A stretch of DNA of 64,000 nt, taken from assembly GCF_937129525.1 (NCBI RefSeq), contig NZ_CAKZNK010000094.1, forward strand, positions 1 to 64,000, read 5' to 3'. Below are positions 18,683 to 27,649 of this stretch, one piece after another. How positions within the stretch are numbered: the first letter of the stretch is position 1; every line of letters begins with the position of its first letter. The notes under the pieces were generated by a model. It was not told where the DNA came from. It was given only the letters and a program-made list of their open reading frames with translations, and ran no database searches. Made by a program: the position numbers and the translations under genes. The stretch is from an uncultured Chloroflexus sp. GTDB taxonomy: Bacteria > Chloroflexota > Chloroflexia > Chloroflexales > Chloroflexaceae.

Positions 18683-21600
18683 TCACGGCTGTCCTCCGCC
18701 AAGCCTGTTTATCATTCGCTGCGCTTCATCAGCCCACGGCCCATCGGGCGCCAGTTGCAGATACCGTTGCAAGGCGTCTCTGGCCAGAGTGGTTTGATTA
18801 CGCAGCATAAAGAGACGGGCCAGTTGAAAGTAGGGGTCAGGCAAAGCTGGATCGGTGCTCATCGCCTGCCCCAATGCAAGCTCGGCTTTATCGAGCCAAC
18901 CCCAATCGATCAATGCAGTCGCCAGTTTGTTGTAATTACCTGCGGTTGGACTGGCCTGAATTGCGCCCAGATAAGCCTGTTCGGCTTCATCATACCTGCC
19001 CGCTTCAGCCAAAATATCGCCCCAGAGATGATGCAAGCCAACGTCGCCGGGATTGGCAGCAGCGGCAGGAGCTAACACCTGCGCCGCTTCATAAAGCCGT
19101 CCCTGACGGCGGTAACCTTCCGCCAGAGCAAAGGCAAATTGAGCATTGGTCGGTTGTGCCGCAACGGCAGCTTCCAGCTCAGAGAGATCAATGGTCGGTT
19201 CGTTGGGTGGCGGTGGAAGAGGCGGCTGCGCAACCGGTAACGGATCGGCGCGCAACAGACGATAGCTGTCCGGCAGATTGGCAACCGCGTAGATTGCTAC
19301 GCCGTCTTGTTCATAAACCGGACGCAAATAACGGTCGCGCAAGACCATCAATTTCTCAAGGCCCTGTGGGTAAAAAGCGCGCTCGACACCGCCAACATAG
19401 ACATAATCAACATCATAGCGGGCCAGAATGCGTAATGCCGTTTCCGGGTCGGTGGTGGTGTAAAAGGCTTCGACATCACGCACTCGCCGCCCCGTCACTA
19501 TCGGATCACGCTGTTCATCGGCATGCAACGCGCTGATCACTGTCGGCAAACCGGTTGCCGCAGCGATGCGAATGCCGTAGGCCCGATAGAACCACAGGCT
19601 CGACTGAAGTACAATCGGCGTGCCGTCGATCTGCTGATTGAGCCAGCGGATCGCCGCTGCGTCACCGCTCAAATCTACCTGTACCATCGTGGTATTCGGC
19701 TCACAGCCACCAAAGGCAGCGCAGTCATAAGTAAAGCTGGCCTGTTCCATGAAAGCCATTCCATCGAGGGTTGGGCCAATATCAACCGGGAAGCGCGTGA
19801 CCAGCCGCGATGGAATGGCTACCGGCGCATAGCTGGCTGCTATCAGCGCCGGCATAGCGATTGCGACCAGGGCTACTCTGACCGCTGCTTGCCCGCCCCA
19901 CTGGCGCGCCTGATGGAACAATCGCGGCAAAAGACCGGCAGCGGCCAGGCCGAGTAATGTCCAAACGTGCATGCCAAATTTAAAGACGGTGTTCATGCGA
20001 TACCAGTCGCTACCGTCGAGATGGTCGCGAATGTAGACCACTTCCACGCCGAGCGAAATAGCCCACGCCAGCCAGCTTAGCAATAGCGCATACCATGCCG
20101 GCGCGCCGGTGGCTCGTCGCACCAATAAGGTGGTGGTGAGGATTAACAAGATCAGCAAACCCAGTCGCAACGCCCAGGCCGGCAACGCCGCGCCAATAAT
20201 GATCGTTATTCCGATCACGCTTAACATCAGTGTCCCTAAACGTACCGGCACGAGGCGCTGCCAGCGCCGCGCTGCCGCGCCGATGATAACCGGGACAACG
20301 ATAACGAGCGGCAAACCGTACACCAGCAGATAATCGAACGGTAAAGTGACGTGACTGGTCACCAACCCAATCCCACCTACCATCGGCCAGTAGCGGTCGA
20401 AGAAGGGGGCAAAGAGCAAGAGCGAGCCTATTCCCAATCCAATCGCTTTGACCGCCGCCAGCGCAATTGCCTGCCAGCGCCAGCCATCACGCCGCGCGGC
20501 GCCGGCGACAATTGACAAACCGGCAAGCAAACCGTAGGTGGGGAAATCCCACGAATTGGTGACTGCCAGCGTCCCCAGAGTCAACGCCATGAGCGCCCAG
20601 GTTGGCGCAACGCGGAGCAGAGAAGACTCCGCTGAGGAGTTCCCAACCGGGGTTGTTAGCCGACCGGCTTGCTGTCGATTGAGCAGAATCAATTGCCATG
20701 CGCAGGCAATTGCCAGCAGCGAGAGCGGGAGCGCAATCAGGTGTGGATGCAGGTCAGCGTAAAGGAAACTGAACAGCGGAAACTCATTAATCGTGTAGGG
20801 GATCACCCGACTCGGCCCGACAAACCAGTCGCCGAGCAGCGCGGCATTGCCACTCAACAGCAAGCGCAACCCGTTGGCGCCTTGCGACCAACCCGCTGCG
20901 ATCAGGCTGGTCAGATTGCCAACCAGTCCGATCAGCGCAGCAGCCAGTATCCCGTAGCGTCGTCGGCCAGCCAGTCGCGCGCCCAGCTCATACGCGCCGG
21001 CCAACAACATACCGAAGAGTGTCGCCAGGGCCAGATTGAAACCGATCGCCGAATCAAGACCGAGAAGCTTGATCGGCAGCGACATGAGATAGAGACCGTA
21101 GTAGTAATAGTTGATGTAGCCGTTACTGTAGAAAGGATCATAGGGCGGCATCACCGGACTGCGCAAAATGGCGTTGAGGAAGCCCTGCTCCATCGGCTTT
21201 TCGCCACCCCATACCGGGTGCCACAGATCGGGGTTGAGCGCGCGGATGCAAACCATCGCGGCAAAGCCGGCCAGGAAGACAACTTCACCTGGGATAACAG
21301 TGCGCCACGCAGCGCGATCGGGCCGCGCACCGATCAGCCATAACGCCAGCGCAATGACCGCCATCACCACCAGACCAACTGTCACCCCTACCTGATCGTA
21401 GCGCCAGAGACCGAGACTGACAGGCAACCAGATTGCGTAACCGAGCATGATCAGGCCAACCGGTCGCGCCCATGCCAGCCCCCATCGCCCCAACGCAGCA
21501 TAAGCCGGCAGCGCACCCAGCCCGGCAATCAGATACCAGACCAGCAGCCACACGATGACCGCCAGCCACTGCTGTTCGCCAAGCAGAGTATTCCAGCCTA

Positions 21601-24600
21601 ACCGACCAACTGCCGGCAGTTCGTTCACCGGCTGCATCAATTCCAGTGCCGGAATAGTACGCGCGCTCGGTGGTCGAATCGGCAGATCGCTGGTGAGCAT
21701 ACGGGGCTGACCCGGCTCGCGCACACGGTAGAGAACACTCTCACCCTGCCGGAAAACAAGGTCAAGATCCCCGCGACCGACAAGCGTCGCGAATTTGGCT
21801 AATCCTTCCGCGCTGTAAAGCTGTCGCTCCACGCCGCCGACATACACATATTCCACACCGTAACGGCGCAGAGCTGACAGCGCGGTATCGGGATCGGGCG
21901 TATTGTAGATGGTGGCGATGATCTGCTGCCGATAACCGATCACCGGCCCGGCCTGCACTGCGCTGCGCTGCTGGATCTGATGCCACTCCCAACCGAGCAA
22001 GGTGGGCATGCCGGTAAAGGTGGCAATCCGTCCGGCCCACTGGTACGAAGGCTGGTGCGCTTCGAGAATGATCGGGGTGCCACGCGCATTGCGGCGCAAC
22101 CAGTCAATTGCCGCCGCGTCTTCATCGAGCGAATAGGCCGCGCCGTTACGCGCTGCGGTGATGTTGGTGAAGAACGCCATGCCGTCAAGCGAGCGGGGCG
22201 CAGTCGGATCCCAGCGGTCGGCAATCCGGGCCGGCGTGGCAGTGATGGGGTAGACCAATCCGGCAGCCAGCAGCCCGCCGACAACCAGGCGAACAATCCA
22301 GCGGCCCTGGACAGCCAATCGTTGCGTCGCCATCCATAACCACGGCAAAACGACTGCCGTTGCCAGCGCCAGCAGCATCCAGGCATGCAGGCCGAATTTG
22401 AAGACGGTATTCATCCGCCCGACATCGCCACGCACCACCACCACTTCAACCAGAACCCACAAGCCCAACCCGCCGAAGGCAAACAGAGAAGTGATGAGAG
22501 TGGTTGCTGCATGATGCCGAATCTGCCAGATGATCCACGCCGCCACTGCGATCAGGGCCAGCAACGGGATAAGAGCCGGCAGATCGAGGGCCCATCCGAC
22601 CAGCAGGATTGCAACCGGCCCGATCACGAGCAACAGATTATATCCGCGCCGCCACAGCCAAACCCCGATCACGGCCAGCCAAACTGCCAGCCAGTGACCG
22701 CCGATTTGCAGCAGTTGACCGGTTGAGGTACGTTCAGCCGTGATAACGGTCTCAAGCAAGGTCAAACCCTGCCCACTCCAGAGTTCGATCCCACTTGACT
22801 CGGTCACAAAACTGGCAATGAAGGGAGCAAAGAGCAGATTACCCAGCAGCGCCGGCGCGGCTCCGACAGATGCAGCAACCAGCGCCGTCGCCGGCCAACC
22901 ATGCCCCGCTCGCCGCCAGCGCCGCCCCGTCGCCAGGGCCAGCATCAACCCGGCCAGACCCACAAACACCGGGTAATCCCAGGTGTTCGTAGCCCTGATC
23001 GCGCCCGCAACCACTCCCAATCCAGCCACGATCCACCACTGTCCTGATGCTCCCTGACGCCACCAGGCCAGCGCCAGACCCAGCGCAGCCAGACTGAGCG
23101 GCATGACTATCATGTGCGCATGCAAATCGGCAAACAGGAAGGTAAAGAAGGGGAATTCATTGATTGTGCCGGGAGCGATACGAGTTGCATCCCAGAAAGC
23201 CCACTCGTAGCGCCCTTTGGCTACCTGTTCAGCGGCATAGCCGCTGACGAACCAGCCGGCTTGGGCGAGATTGCCGATCAGCAGCATTAAGACCGGCGCC
23301 AGTATACCGGAGAGCAGCGCTACCCGTTCGCGCCGACGGAGCGCCGAGTGCGCAGCTAACAGGTTGTAGACGACTCCGAATGCCCCTAGCGCTGTGAGAG
23401 CGAAGATCGTGGCAACGCCAAGATTGTAACCAACCGCCGGCGCGACCCCGCTAAGATGGATCAGCGTTCCTACCAGCACAAACCCGAAATAGTAGTAGTT
23501 GATGTAACCACCGGCATGCCAGGGATCGAGCGGCGGGAAGGCCGCGCTACGCAGAACTGCATTGAGGTACGCGAAATCCATCGGCTTCTCGCCACCGCGC
23601 GCCGGATGCCAGAGATCAGGGTTGAACCAGCGGAGAGTCAGACCGAAGAGCAAAAACCCGATAAAGAGGATTTCAGCGACGAGTAACGCCGTTTGTCGCT
23701 CTTGCCAGAGTTGGCGCAATGCATCGCGATTGCGCCAGCCAGCCACTACTCCTATCCCCAGCACGATGAACCCAATCGTCCAGAGAGTGACCGGGGCAAA
23801 TGGCGCAAGCCGCAGGCTTCCGGCCAGCCAGGCCAGATACGCCACCAGCAGCAACGCCAGAATCCTGGTCAGCGAGAAGCCGTAGTCAGGCAAACGGCGC
23901 AGGCGCGGCCCGATGACGGCAAAGACGGCCAGCCCCAGCGCTTCAATCCAGAGCACCCACAACAGCGGCGAAAAAGGATTCGTTCCTAACCACGCCCACC
24001 ACTCTCCACCCGCAGCGTACTGCGGCCAGACACTCTCGGTCAAGCGGAGCGCAGTCGGATTACGGTCAGCAATTCGCACCGGCGACTTGTAGACTTCACC
24101 CCACTCAACATCGCCGGTGATGAGTTGTTCCGCCCGTTCCCGGCTGTACAACGGCGTCTTGCGAAAGATTAACACTCGTGGATGGTCGTAGACGCTAAAT
24201 GCCTCTTCAGCCATCCAGTCAGGAATGCGGATGCCGAGGATGGTAGGGTATGAGGTAATCTCTGCCGCTAGCTCGAAGCCCAATTCGCCGGTAAACAGGC
24301 TGTGGTAGTAACGCATCAATGCCGGATAGCGCATGCGCAGACGCGATGTGCTATCGTAGACGCGGTTGCTGGTCAGAGTGATATAATCCGCTCGATCGAG
24401 CTGGTCGAGCAGACCAGATTCACCGTTACTACCAAAATACTTAGCCGGCTCATCTTCGGCGTAGGGCGATGAATCGATCCCAAAGAAGGTGACATTCCAG
24501 GCTGCCGTTGACGTTGCCTGCAACGGCAGCGGATCATCCCAGCGTTCGGAAATGATATAGCTACCCGGCGGCGCATGCTCGGCCAGCCATTGCGCTGCCT

Positions 24601-26263
24601 GCACCCGCGAGTGGGGCACGGTGTAGATGCGCGAGAAGGCGTATGCCCAGAGCGCGGTCGCAATCAGCGTCACCGGCAGCGCCAGGCGAACAATCCACGA
24701 CAGCGTTTTGAGTACGCTTGTCCGATACCTTGATTGTCGTGCCGGCGCTGTCTCGTCTGACCATAGTTGACTGCGGCGCATACTGTTGTGGACGTACCAT
24801 CGGCGTCCCCACCGGGCCGATACCATCAACCCCCACGCTGCCAGAACGATCAGCGCGCCGTAGATCGGCAGCAGATAACGCATCGTAATGGCAAATTGAT
24901 TGCCCTGCCATGCAAAATAGAAGGCGATCCAGATCCAAAGCACCCAGGCCGGATGCCATGGCCTTCCTGCCAGCGGTGATGGGCGCAGCGCCCACTGCCA
25001 GCCGCGCCGCACATAGCGGGCCGCAAAGAGCAGCCAGCTCCCCCAGGCAGCCAGACCAAGCAGCGGCCCCATTCCCCACAGCACCATATTCATCCAGGGA
25101 AAGAGATAGGCTGGCCGGCCCACCCATTGTTGGCTGGGGGGAAAGTCGTACTCACCCGTCACCAATGCCTGCACAGTGATCAGGTTTTCGCGAAAGCGAG
25201 GATCGAGACGGACATCGAAGAAACCGGCTCCGTGCAGTGACGATGGGCCATCAATGAAGGGAGAGTCGGCGCCTGAGCCGATGAACGAGTCGGGCGCAAT
25301 GGCGCGGAAAGTCAGCAGCGTGACAATGCCGGCCATCACTAACAGCCAGATCTCACGCCGCATCAGGCGGTCGAACACAGCCAACCACGATTGGCCACGC
25401 AACGCCCGCTGCGCCGCAATGAGAGCAGCAGCAATCGCCAAACCGCCGATGGTCGCCATCGTGATCCGGTTAGCCATTGCCAGGCCGATGCTCACCCCCA
25501 GCGCCAGGTACACACCCACGCTGCCACCCTGCGCGGCCCGCACCGTCCAGTAGAGCGCCAGCAAACAGAAGAAGGTAGAGAAGGCCGGATCAACAAAGAA
25601 ATGGCTCTGCTGGATGTGCATGACGGTGAGAGCGGCCAGCAACGCGGCGAGCAACCCCACTCGACGACCAAACAGGCGTCGCCCGATCAGATAGACGAGG
25701 GCGACACTGCCGAGATCGAAGATCACCGCCAGGCTCCGACCGACGTTCACGATTTCGCCATAACTGGTCAGATTGACGCGGTCGGGATTCAACCACTGTA
25801 TCAGCGGATCGAACCGTGGCCAGTTTCGTTCGGGATTAGCCGTCGGCGCGCCATAATCGGTTCGTCGTTCGGCAGGCGCTGACGGATCGGCGCCAATGCG
25901 CGGCGGCCCGGCAATGGTCGGCACTTGCGCCGGCAAAGCTTCGGCTGGAGTGAGCATGACCGCTACCGCGCGCGTCATCATGATCGGCAGTGGCCCGTAG
26001 ACATAGAGGGGGAACTGCTCGTAATTACGTGGATTGAGCGGCGAGCGACTCGAGTCATAAAACTCGCTCAGGCTCTGCGGCATGCGAACAGTTGAAGCGA
26101 CATACGTAAAGAAGCGTTCGTCGGGATGCTGGCCGGTGCCTGAGTCCCAATCAAAGAGGTTCAGCGCGCGGAAGTAGAGCGCAAGCAGTAAAATAGCTGC
26201 CAGCCCTAGGCGGGCAACCCATGCGCGGTATCGGATGAAAGCCTGTCGCACGGCGATTTCCAC
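18683..26263 (-). CDS. giant fusion: GT-C (GT39-like) + two DUF2298/YYY domains + TPR tail
   Basis: 2526 residues in one uninterrupted frame. Residues 1 to about 760 look like a PMT/GT39-type GT-C glycosyltransferase: a first transmembrane helix, then the acidic loop DWDSGTGQHPDERFF near 38-52, many further helices, and a soluble part with VQAAQWLAEHAPPGSYI. YYY copy 1 (about 770-1520) has GYINYYYFGF near 917, INEFPFFTFLFADLHAHM, MNTVFKFGLHAWMLL near 1283 and YVYVGGVERQLY near 1474. YYY copy 2 (about 1550-2340) repeats these at about 1714, 2089 and 2288. Residues 2357-2526 are TPR repeats. The start is GTG 26263 with no clear ribosome site, so it is uncertain by a few codons. Probably envelope glycan or lipid-sugar assembly (inference). 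Confidence 0.88.
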   Translation of the reverse strand: MEIAVRQAFIRYRAWVARLGLAAILLLALYFRALNLFDWDSGTGQHPDERFFTYVASTVRMPQSLSEFYDSSRSPLNPRNYEQFPLYVYGPLPIMMTRAVAVMLTPAEALPAQVPTIAGPPRIGADPSAPAERRTDYGAPTANPERNWPRFDPLIQWLNPDRVNLTSYGEIVNVGRSLAVIFDLGSVALVYLIGRRLFGRRVGLLAALLAALTVMHIQQSHFFVDPAFSTFFCLLALYWTVRAAQGGSVGVYLALGVSIGLAMANRITMATIGGLAIAAALIAAQRALRGQSWLAVFDRLMRREIWLLVMAGIVTLLTFRAIAPDSFIGSGADSPFIDGPSSLHGAGFFDVRLDPRFRENLITVQALVTGEYDFPPSQQWVGRPAYLFPWMNMVLWGMGPLLGLAAWGSWLLFAARYVRRGWQWALRPSPLAGRPWHPAWVLWIWIAFYFAWQGNQFAITMRYLLPIYGALIVLAAWGLMVSARWGRRWYVHNSMRRSQLWSDETAPARQSRYRTSVLKTLSWIVRLALPVTLIATALWAYAFSRIYTVPHSRVQAAQWLAEHAPPGSYIISERWDDPLPLQATSTAAWNVTFFGIDSSPYAEDEPAKYFGSNGESGLLDQLDRADYITLTSNRVYDSTSRLRMRYPALMRYYHSLFTGELGFELAAEITSYPTILGIRIPDWMAEEAFSVYDHPRVLIFRKTPLYSRERAEQLITGDVEWGEVYKSPVRIADRNPTALRLTESVWPQYAAGGEWWAWLGTNPFSPLLWVLWIEALGLAVFAVIGPRLRRLPDYGFSLTRILALLLVAYLAWLAGSLRLAPFAPVTLWTIGFIVLGIGVVAGWRNRDALRQLWQERQTALLVAEILFIGFLLFGLTLRWFNPDLWHPARGGEKPMDFAYLNAVLRSAAFPPLDPWHAGGYINYYYFGFVLVGTLIHLSGVAPAVGYNLGVATIFALTALGAFGVVYNLLAAHSALRRRERVALLSGILAPVLMLLIGNLAQAGWFVSGYAAEQVAKGRYEWAFWDATRIAPGTINEFPFFTFLFADLHAHMIVMPLSLAALGLALAWWRQGASGQWWIVAGLGVVAGAIRATNTWDYPVFVGLAGLMLALATGRRWRRAGHGWPATALVAASVGAAPALLGNLLFAPFIASFVTESSGIELWSGQGLTLLETVITAERTSTGQLLQIGGHWLAVWLAVIGVWLWRRGYNLLLVIGPVAILLVGWALDLPALIPLLALIAVAAWIIWQIRHHAATTLITSLFAFGGLGLWVLVEVVVVRGDVGRMNTVFKFGLHAWMLLALATAVVLPWLWMATQRLAVQGRWIVRLVVGGLLAAGLVYPITATPARIADRWDPTAPRSLDGMAFFTNITAARNGAAYSLDEDAAAIDWLRRNARGTPIILEAHQPSYQWAGRIATFTGMPTLLGWEWHQIQQRSAVQAGPVIGYRQQIIATIYNTPDPDTALSALRRYGVEYVYVGGVERQLYSAEGLAKFATLVGRGDLDLVFRQGESVLYRVREPGQPRMLTSDLPIRPPSARTIPALELMQPVNELPAVGRLGWNTLLGEQQWLAVIVWLLVWYLIAGLGALPAYAALGRWGLAWARPVGLIMLGYAIWLPVSLGLWRYDQVGVTVGLVVMAVIALALWLIGARPDRAAWRTVIPGEVVFLAGFAAMVCIRALNPDLWHPVWGGEKPMEQGFLNAILRSPVMPPYDPFYSNGYINYYYYGLYLMSLPIKLLGLDSAIGFNLALATLFGMLLAGAYELGARLAGRRRYGILAAALIGLVGNLTSLIAAGWSQGANGLRLLLSGNAALLGDWFVGPSRVIPYTINEFPLFSFLYADLHPHLIALPLSLLAIACAWQLILLNRQQAGRLTTPVGNSSAESSLLRVAPTWALMALTLGTLAVTNSWDFPTYGLLAGLSIVAGAARRDGWRWQAIALAAVKAIGLGIGSLLLFAPFFDRYWPMVGGIGLVTSHVTLPFDYLLVYGLPLVIVVPVIIGAAARRWQRLVPVRLGTLMLSVIGITIIIGAALPAWALRLGLLILLILTTTLLVRRATGAPAWYALLLSWLAWAISLGVEVVYIRDHLDGSDWYRMNTVFKFGMHVWTLLGLAAAGLLPRLFHQARQWGGQAAVRVALVAIAMPALIAASYAPVAIPSRLVTRFPVDIGPTLDGMAFMEQASFTYDCAAFGGCEPNTTMVQVDLSGDAAAIRWLNQQIDGTPIVLQSSLWFYRAYGIRIAAATGLPTVISALHADEQRDPIVTGRRVRDVEAFYTTTDPETALRILARYDVDYVYVGGVERAFYPQGLEKLMVLRDRYLRPVYEQDGVAIYAVANLPDSYRLLRADPLPVAQPPLPPPPNEPTIDLSELEAAVAAQPTNAQFAFALAEGYRRQGRLYEAAQVLAPAAAANPGDVGLHHLWGDILAEAGRYDEAEQAYLGAIQASPTAGNYNKLATALIDWGWLDKAELALGQAMSTDPALPDPYFQLARLFMLRNQTTLARDALQRYLQLAPDGPWADEAQRMINRLGGGQP

Positions 26264-26359
26264 AGATGTGTTGCTAACACGTTGTTGCTATGCCGGTTGA
26301 CGCCGACAGATTCAGGCGCAAAGCATGGTTGCATCACGGCAACGAAAACAGTGCAGTGT

Positions 26360-26380
26360 GCTGCATCAGAGTGATGCAGC
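26360..26380 (-). terminator. hairpin after the [2Fe-2S] protein gene
   Basis: A 9-bp perfect stem (26360-26368 with 26372-26380, loop of 3) lies 14 bp beyond the stop of the minus-strand [2Fe-2S] gene. A weak T-run (TGTTTTCG) follows about 10 nt later in that direction. It plausibly ends the oxidoreductase transcript before the giant membrane-protein gene. Confidence 0.45.
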
Positions 26381-26393
26381 GCATACGCTGGCA

Positions 26394-26645
26394 TTATACA
26401 TCAGTATCCTTGAGGAAAGCTAACAGCTCGCGCAGGTGTTGCGGCGTCAGGCCGTGCCAGCGGCGTCCACCTGGTTGTACAAGCAGGTTTGGCCCCAATG
26501 CGCAGCGATCCTGACAACCGCTGGCAATACATTCCACCCGCCCCAACAGGCCGGCCTGCCAGAGCGCATGTTCGAGCGTCGCGCGCGCATCGGTGGCGCC
26601 ACGACTACGACAATGAGGTCCCATACAGAGGTAGATACGTGGCAT
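26394..26645 (-). CDS. thioredoxin-like [2Fe-2S] ferredoxin-domain protein
   Basis: 83 residues matching the short (2Fe-2S) ferredoxin domain seen as the NuoE/HoxE/HydB N-terminus and as stand-alone proteins. Cluster ligands are visible as CMGPHC (Cys7, Cys12) and GCQDRC (Cys44, Cys48), with an extra Cys39. The remainder, WHGLTPQHLRELLAFL, is the typical C-terminal helix. It probably carries electrons in the cytoplasm. It lies downstream of the 2-oxoacid:ferredoxin oxidoreductase genes (85-bp gap, same strand) and could serve as their electron partner, although that is only an inference from position. Confidence 0.82.
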   Translation of the reverse strand: MPRIYLCMGPHCRSRGATDARATLEHALWQAGLLGRVECIASGCQDRCALGPNLLVQPGGRRWHGLTPQHLRELLAFLKDTDV

Positions 26646-26730
26646 CGTGGTGAAATGAATGGAGCGACGCGCAGGCGCTTCATCATTACTATCAGGTCTT
26701 ACGCCTGCGCGTCAGAGTTAATGAGCACGA

Positions 26731-27579
26731 TCAGGCCCGGAACCGATTCAAATAGGCCTGGGTATCAAACGGCTTCGGCGTCGGTCGCGGCAGCGGTTCG
26801 AGAGGTGGGCGACGGTAGAAAATGCCGAGCGGTAGCCGCTCACTCTCTACGGCATAGTGCATGGCAGCATCGAGATCAGATGGATCATGCGTCGCCGGCA
26901 GATCGTAGACCAGCTCCTTGTACAGTTTATAGGTATCGTAGAACGTTACGCACGGACTGAGCACGTGAATGAAGGCAAAACCGCGATGTTCGAGACCAGC
27001 CCTGATCAACTCGGCCAACTGTTTCGGCTGACTGGAAAATCCGCGGGCAACGAATGACGCGCCGCTCGCCAGCACTATCGCCAGTGGATGCAGCGGCTGG
27101 GCTGACTGCCCGTAGGGAGTGCTCTTGGTGACGTGACCGCGCGGTGAAGTTGGCGAAGTTTGTCCTTTGGTCAAACCGTAAATTGCATTATCCATCACCA
27201 CCACGGTCAAATCGAGATCGCGCCGCGCCGCGTGGGGCAGATGGCCCAGACCAATACTGAAAAAATCGCCATCGCCACCGACAGCCATAACCGTCAAATC
27301 GGGACGGGCAATCTTTAGCCCTATCGCCGCCGGTAATGCCCGGCCATGGACCGTATGCAAACCATAGGTCTGCAAAAAGCCGGGCAAGCGCGAACTACAG
27401 CCAATACCGGAGACAACGGCCAAATCCTTGGGATTGACCTGAATTGCTGCCAGTGCCTGCTGGATAGCAGCCAACACCCCAAAATCGCCACAACCCGGAC
27501 ACCAGATCGGCTTGAGATCGCTCCGATAATCGGATGGTTTGTAGACAACGGGCGATGAAGTAATCGGAACGGCAGTCAT
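26731..27579 (-). CDS. korB: 2-oxoacid:ferredoxin oxidoreductase, beta (TPP-binding) subunit
   Basis: 282 residues. CPGCGDFG near 27-34 supplies cysteines of the [4Fe-4S] cluster, with SGIGCSSR near 57-64 giving a further Cys. The thiamine-pyrophosphate motif GGDGDFFSIGLGHLPHAARRDLDLTVVVMDNAIYGLTKGQ runs from about 100 to 139. This matches the short beta subunit of the 2-oxoglutarate/2-oxoacid class, which works with a fused gamma-alpha subunit. The complex decarboxylates a 2-oxoacid to acyl-CoA while reducing ferredoxin, and can run in reverse. AAGGT upstream of ATG 27579 supports the start. It follows the alpha gene by 70 bp. Confidence 0.92.
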   Translation of the reverse strand: MTAVPITSSPVVYKPSDYRSDLKPIWCPGCGDFGVLAAIQQALAAIQVNPKDLAVVSGIGCSSRLPGFLQTYGLHTVHGRALPAAIGLKIARPDLTVMAVGGDGDFFSIGLGHLPHAARRDLDLTVVVMDNAIYGLTKGQTSPTSPRGHVTKSTPYGQSAQPLHPLAIVLASGASFVARGFSSQPKQLAELIRAGLEHRGFAFIHVLSPCVTFYDTYKLYKELVYDLPATHDPSDLDAAMHYAVESERLPLGIFYRRPPLEPLPRPTPKPFDTQAYLNRFRA

Positions 27580-27649
27580 AGAACATACCTTACGCTAAAC
27601 CGCAAACTACCACTCTTCGCGCCCTGGCCCTCGTCGCCCCCTTAAACCT

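Noticed and set aside
18874-19957. Plus-strand frames of 144-220 residues antisense to the giant YYY gene
   Set aside because: Low-complexity translations without domains, lying opposite a gene with continuous family motifs; typical of GC-rich antisense frames.
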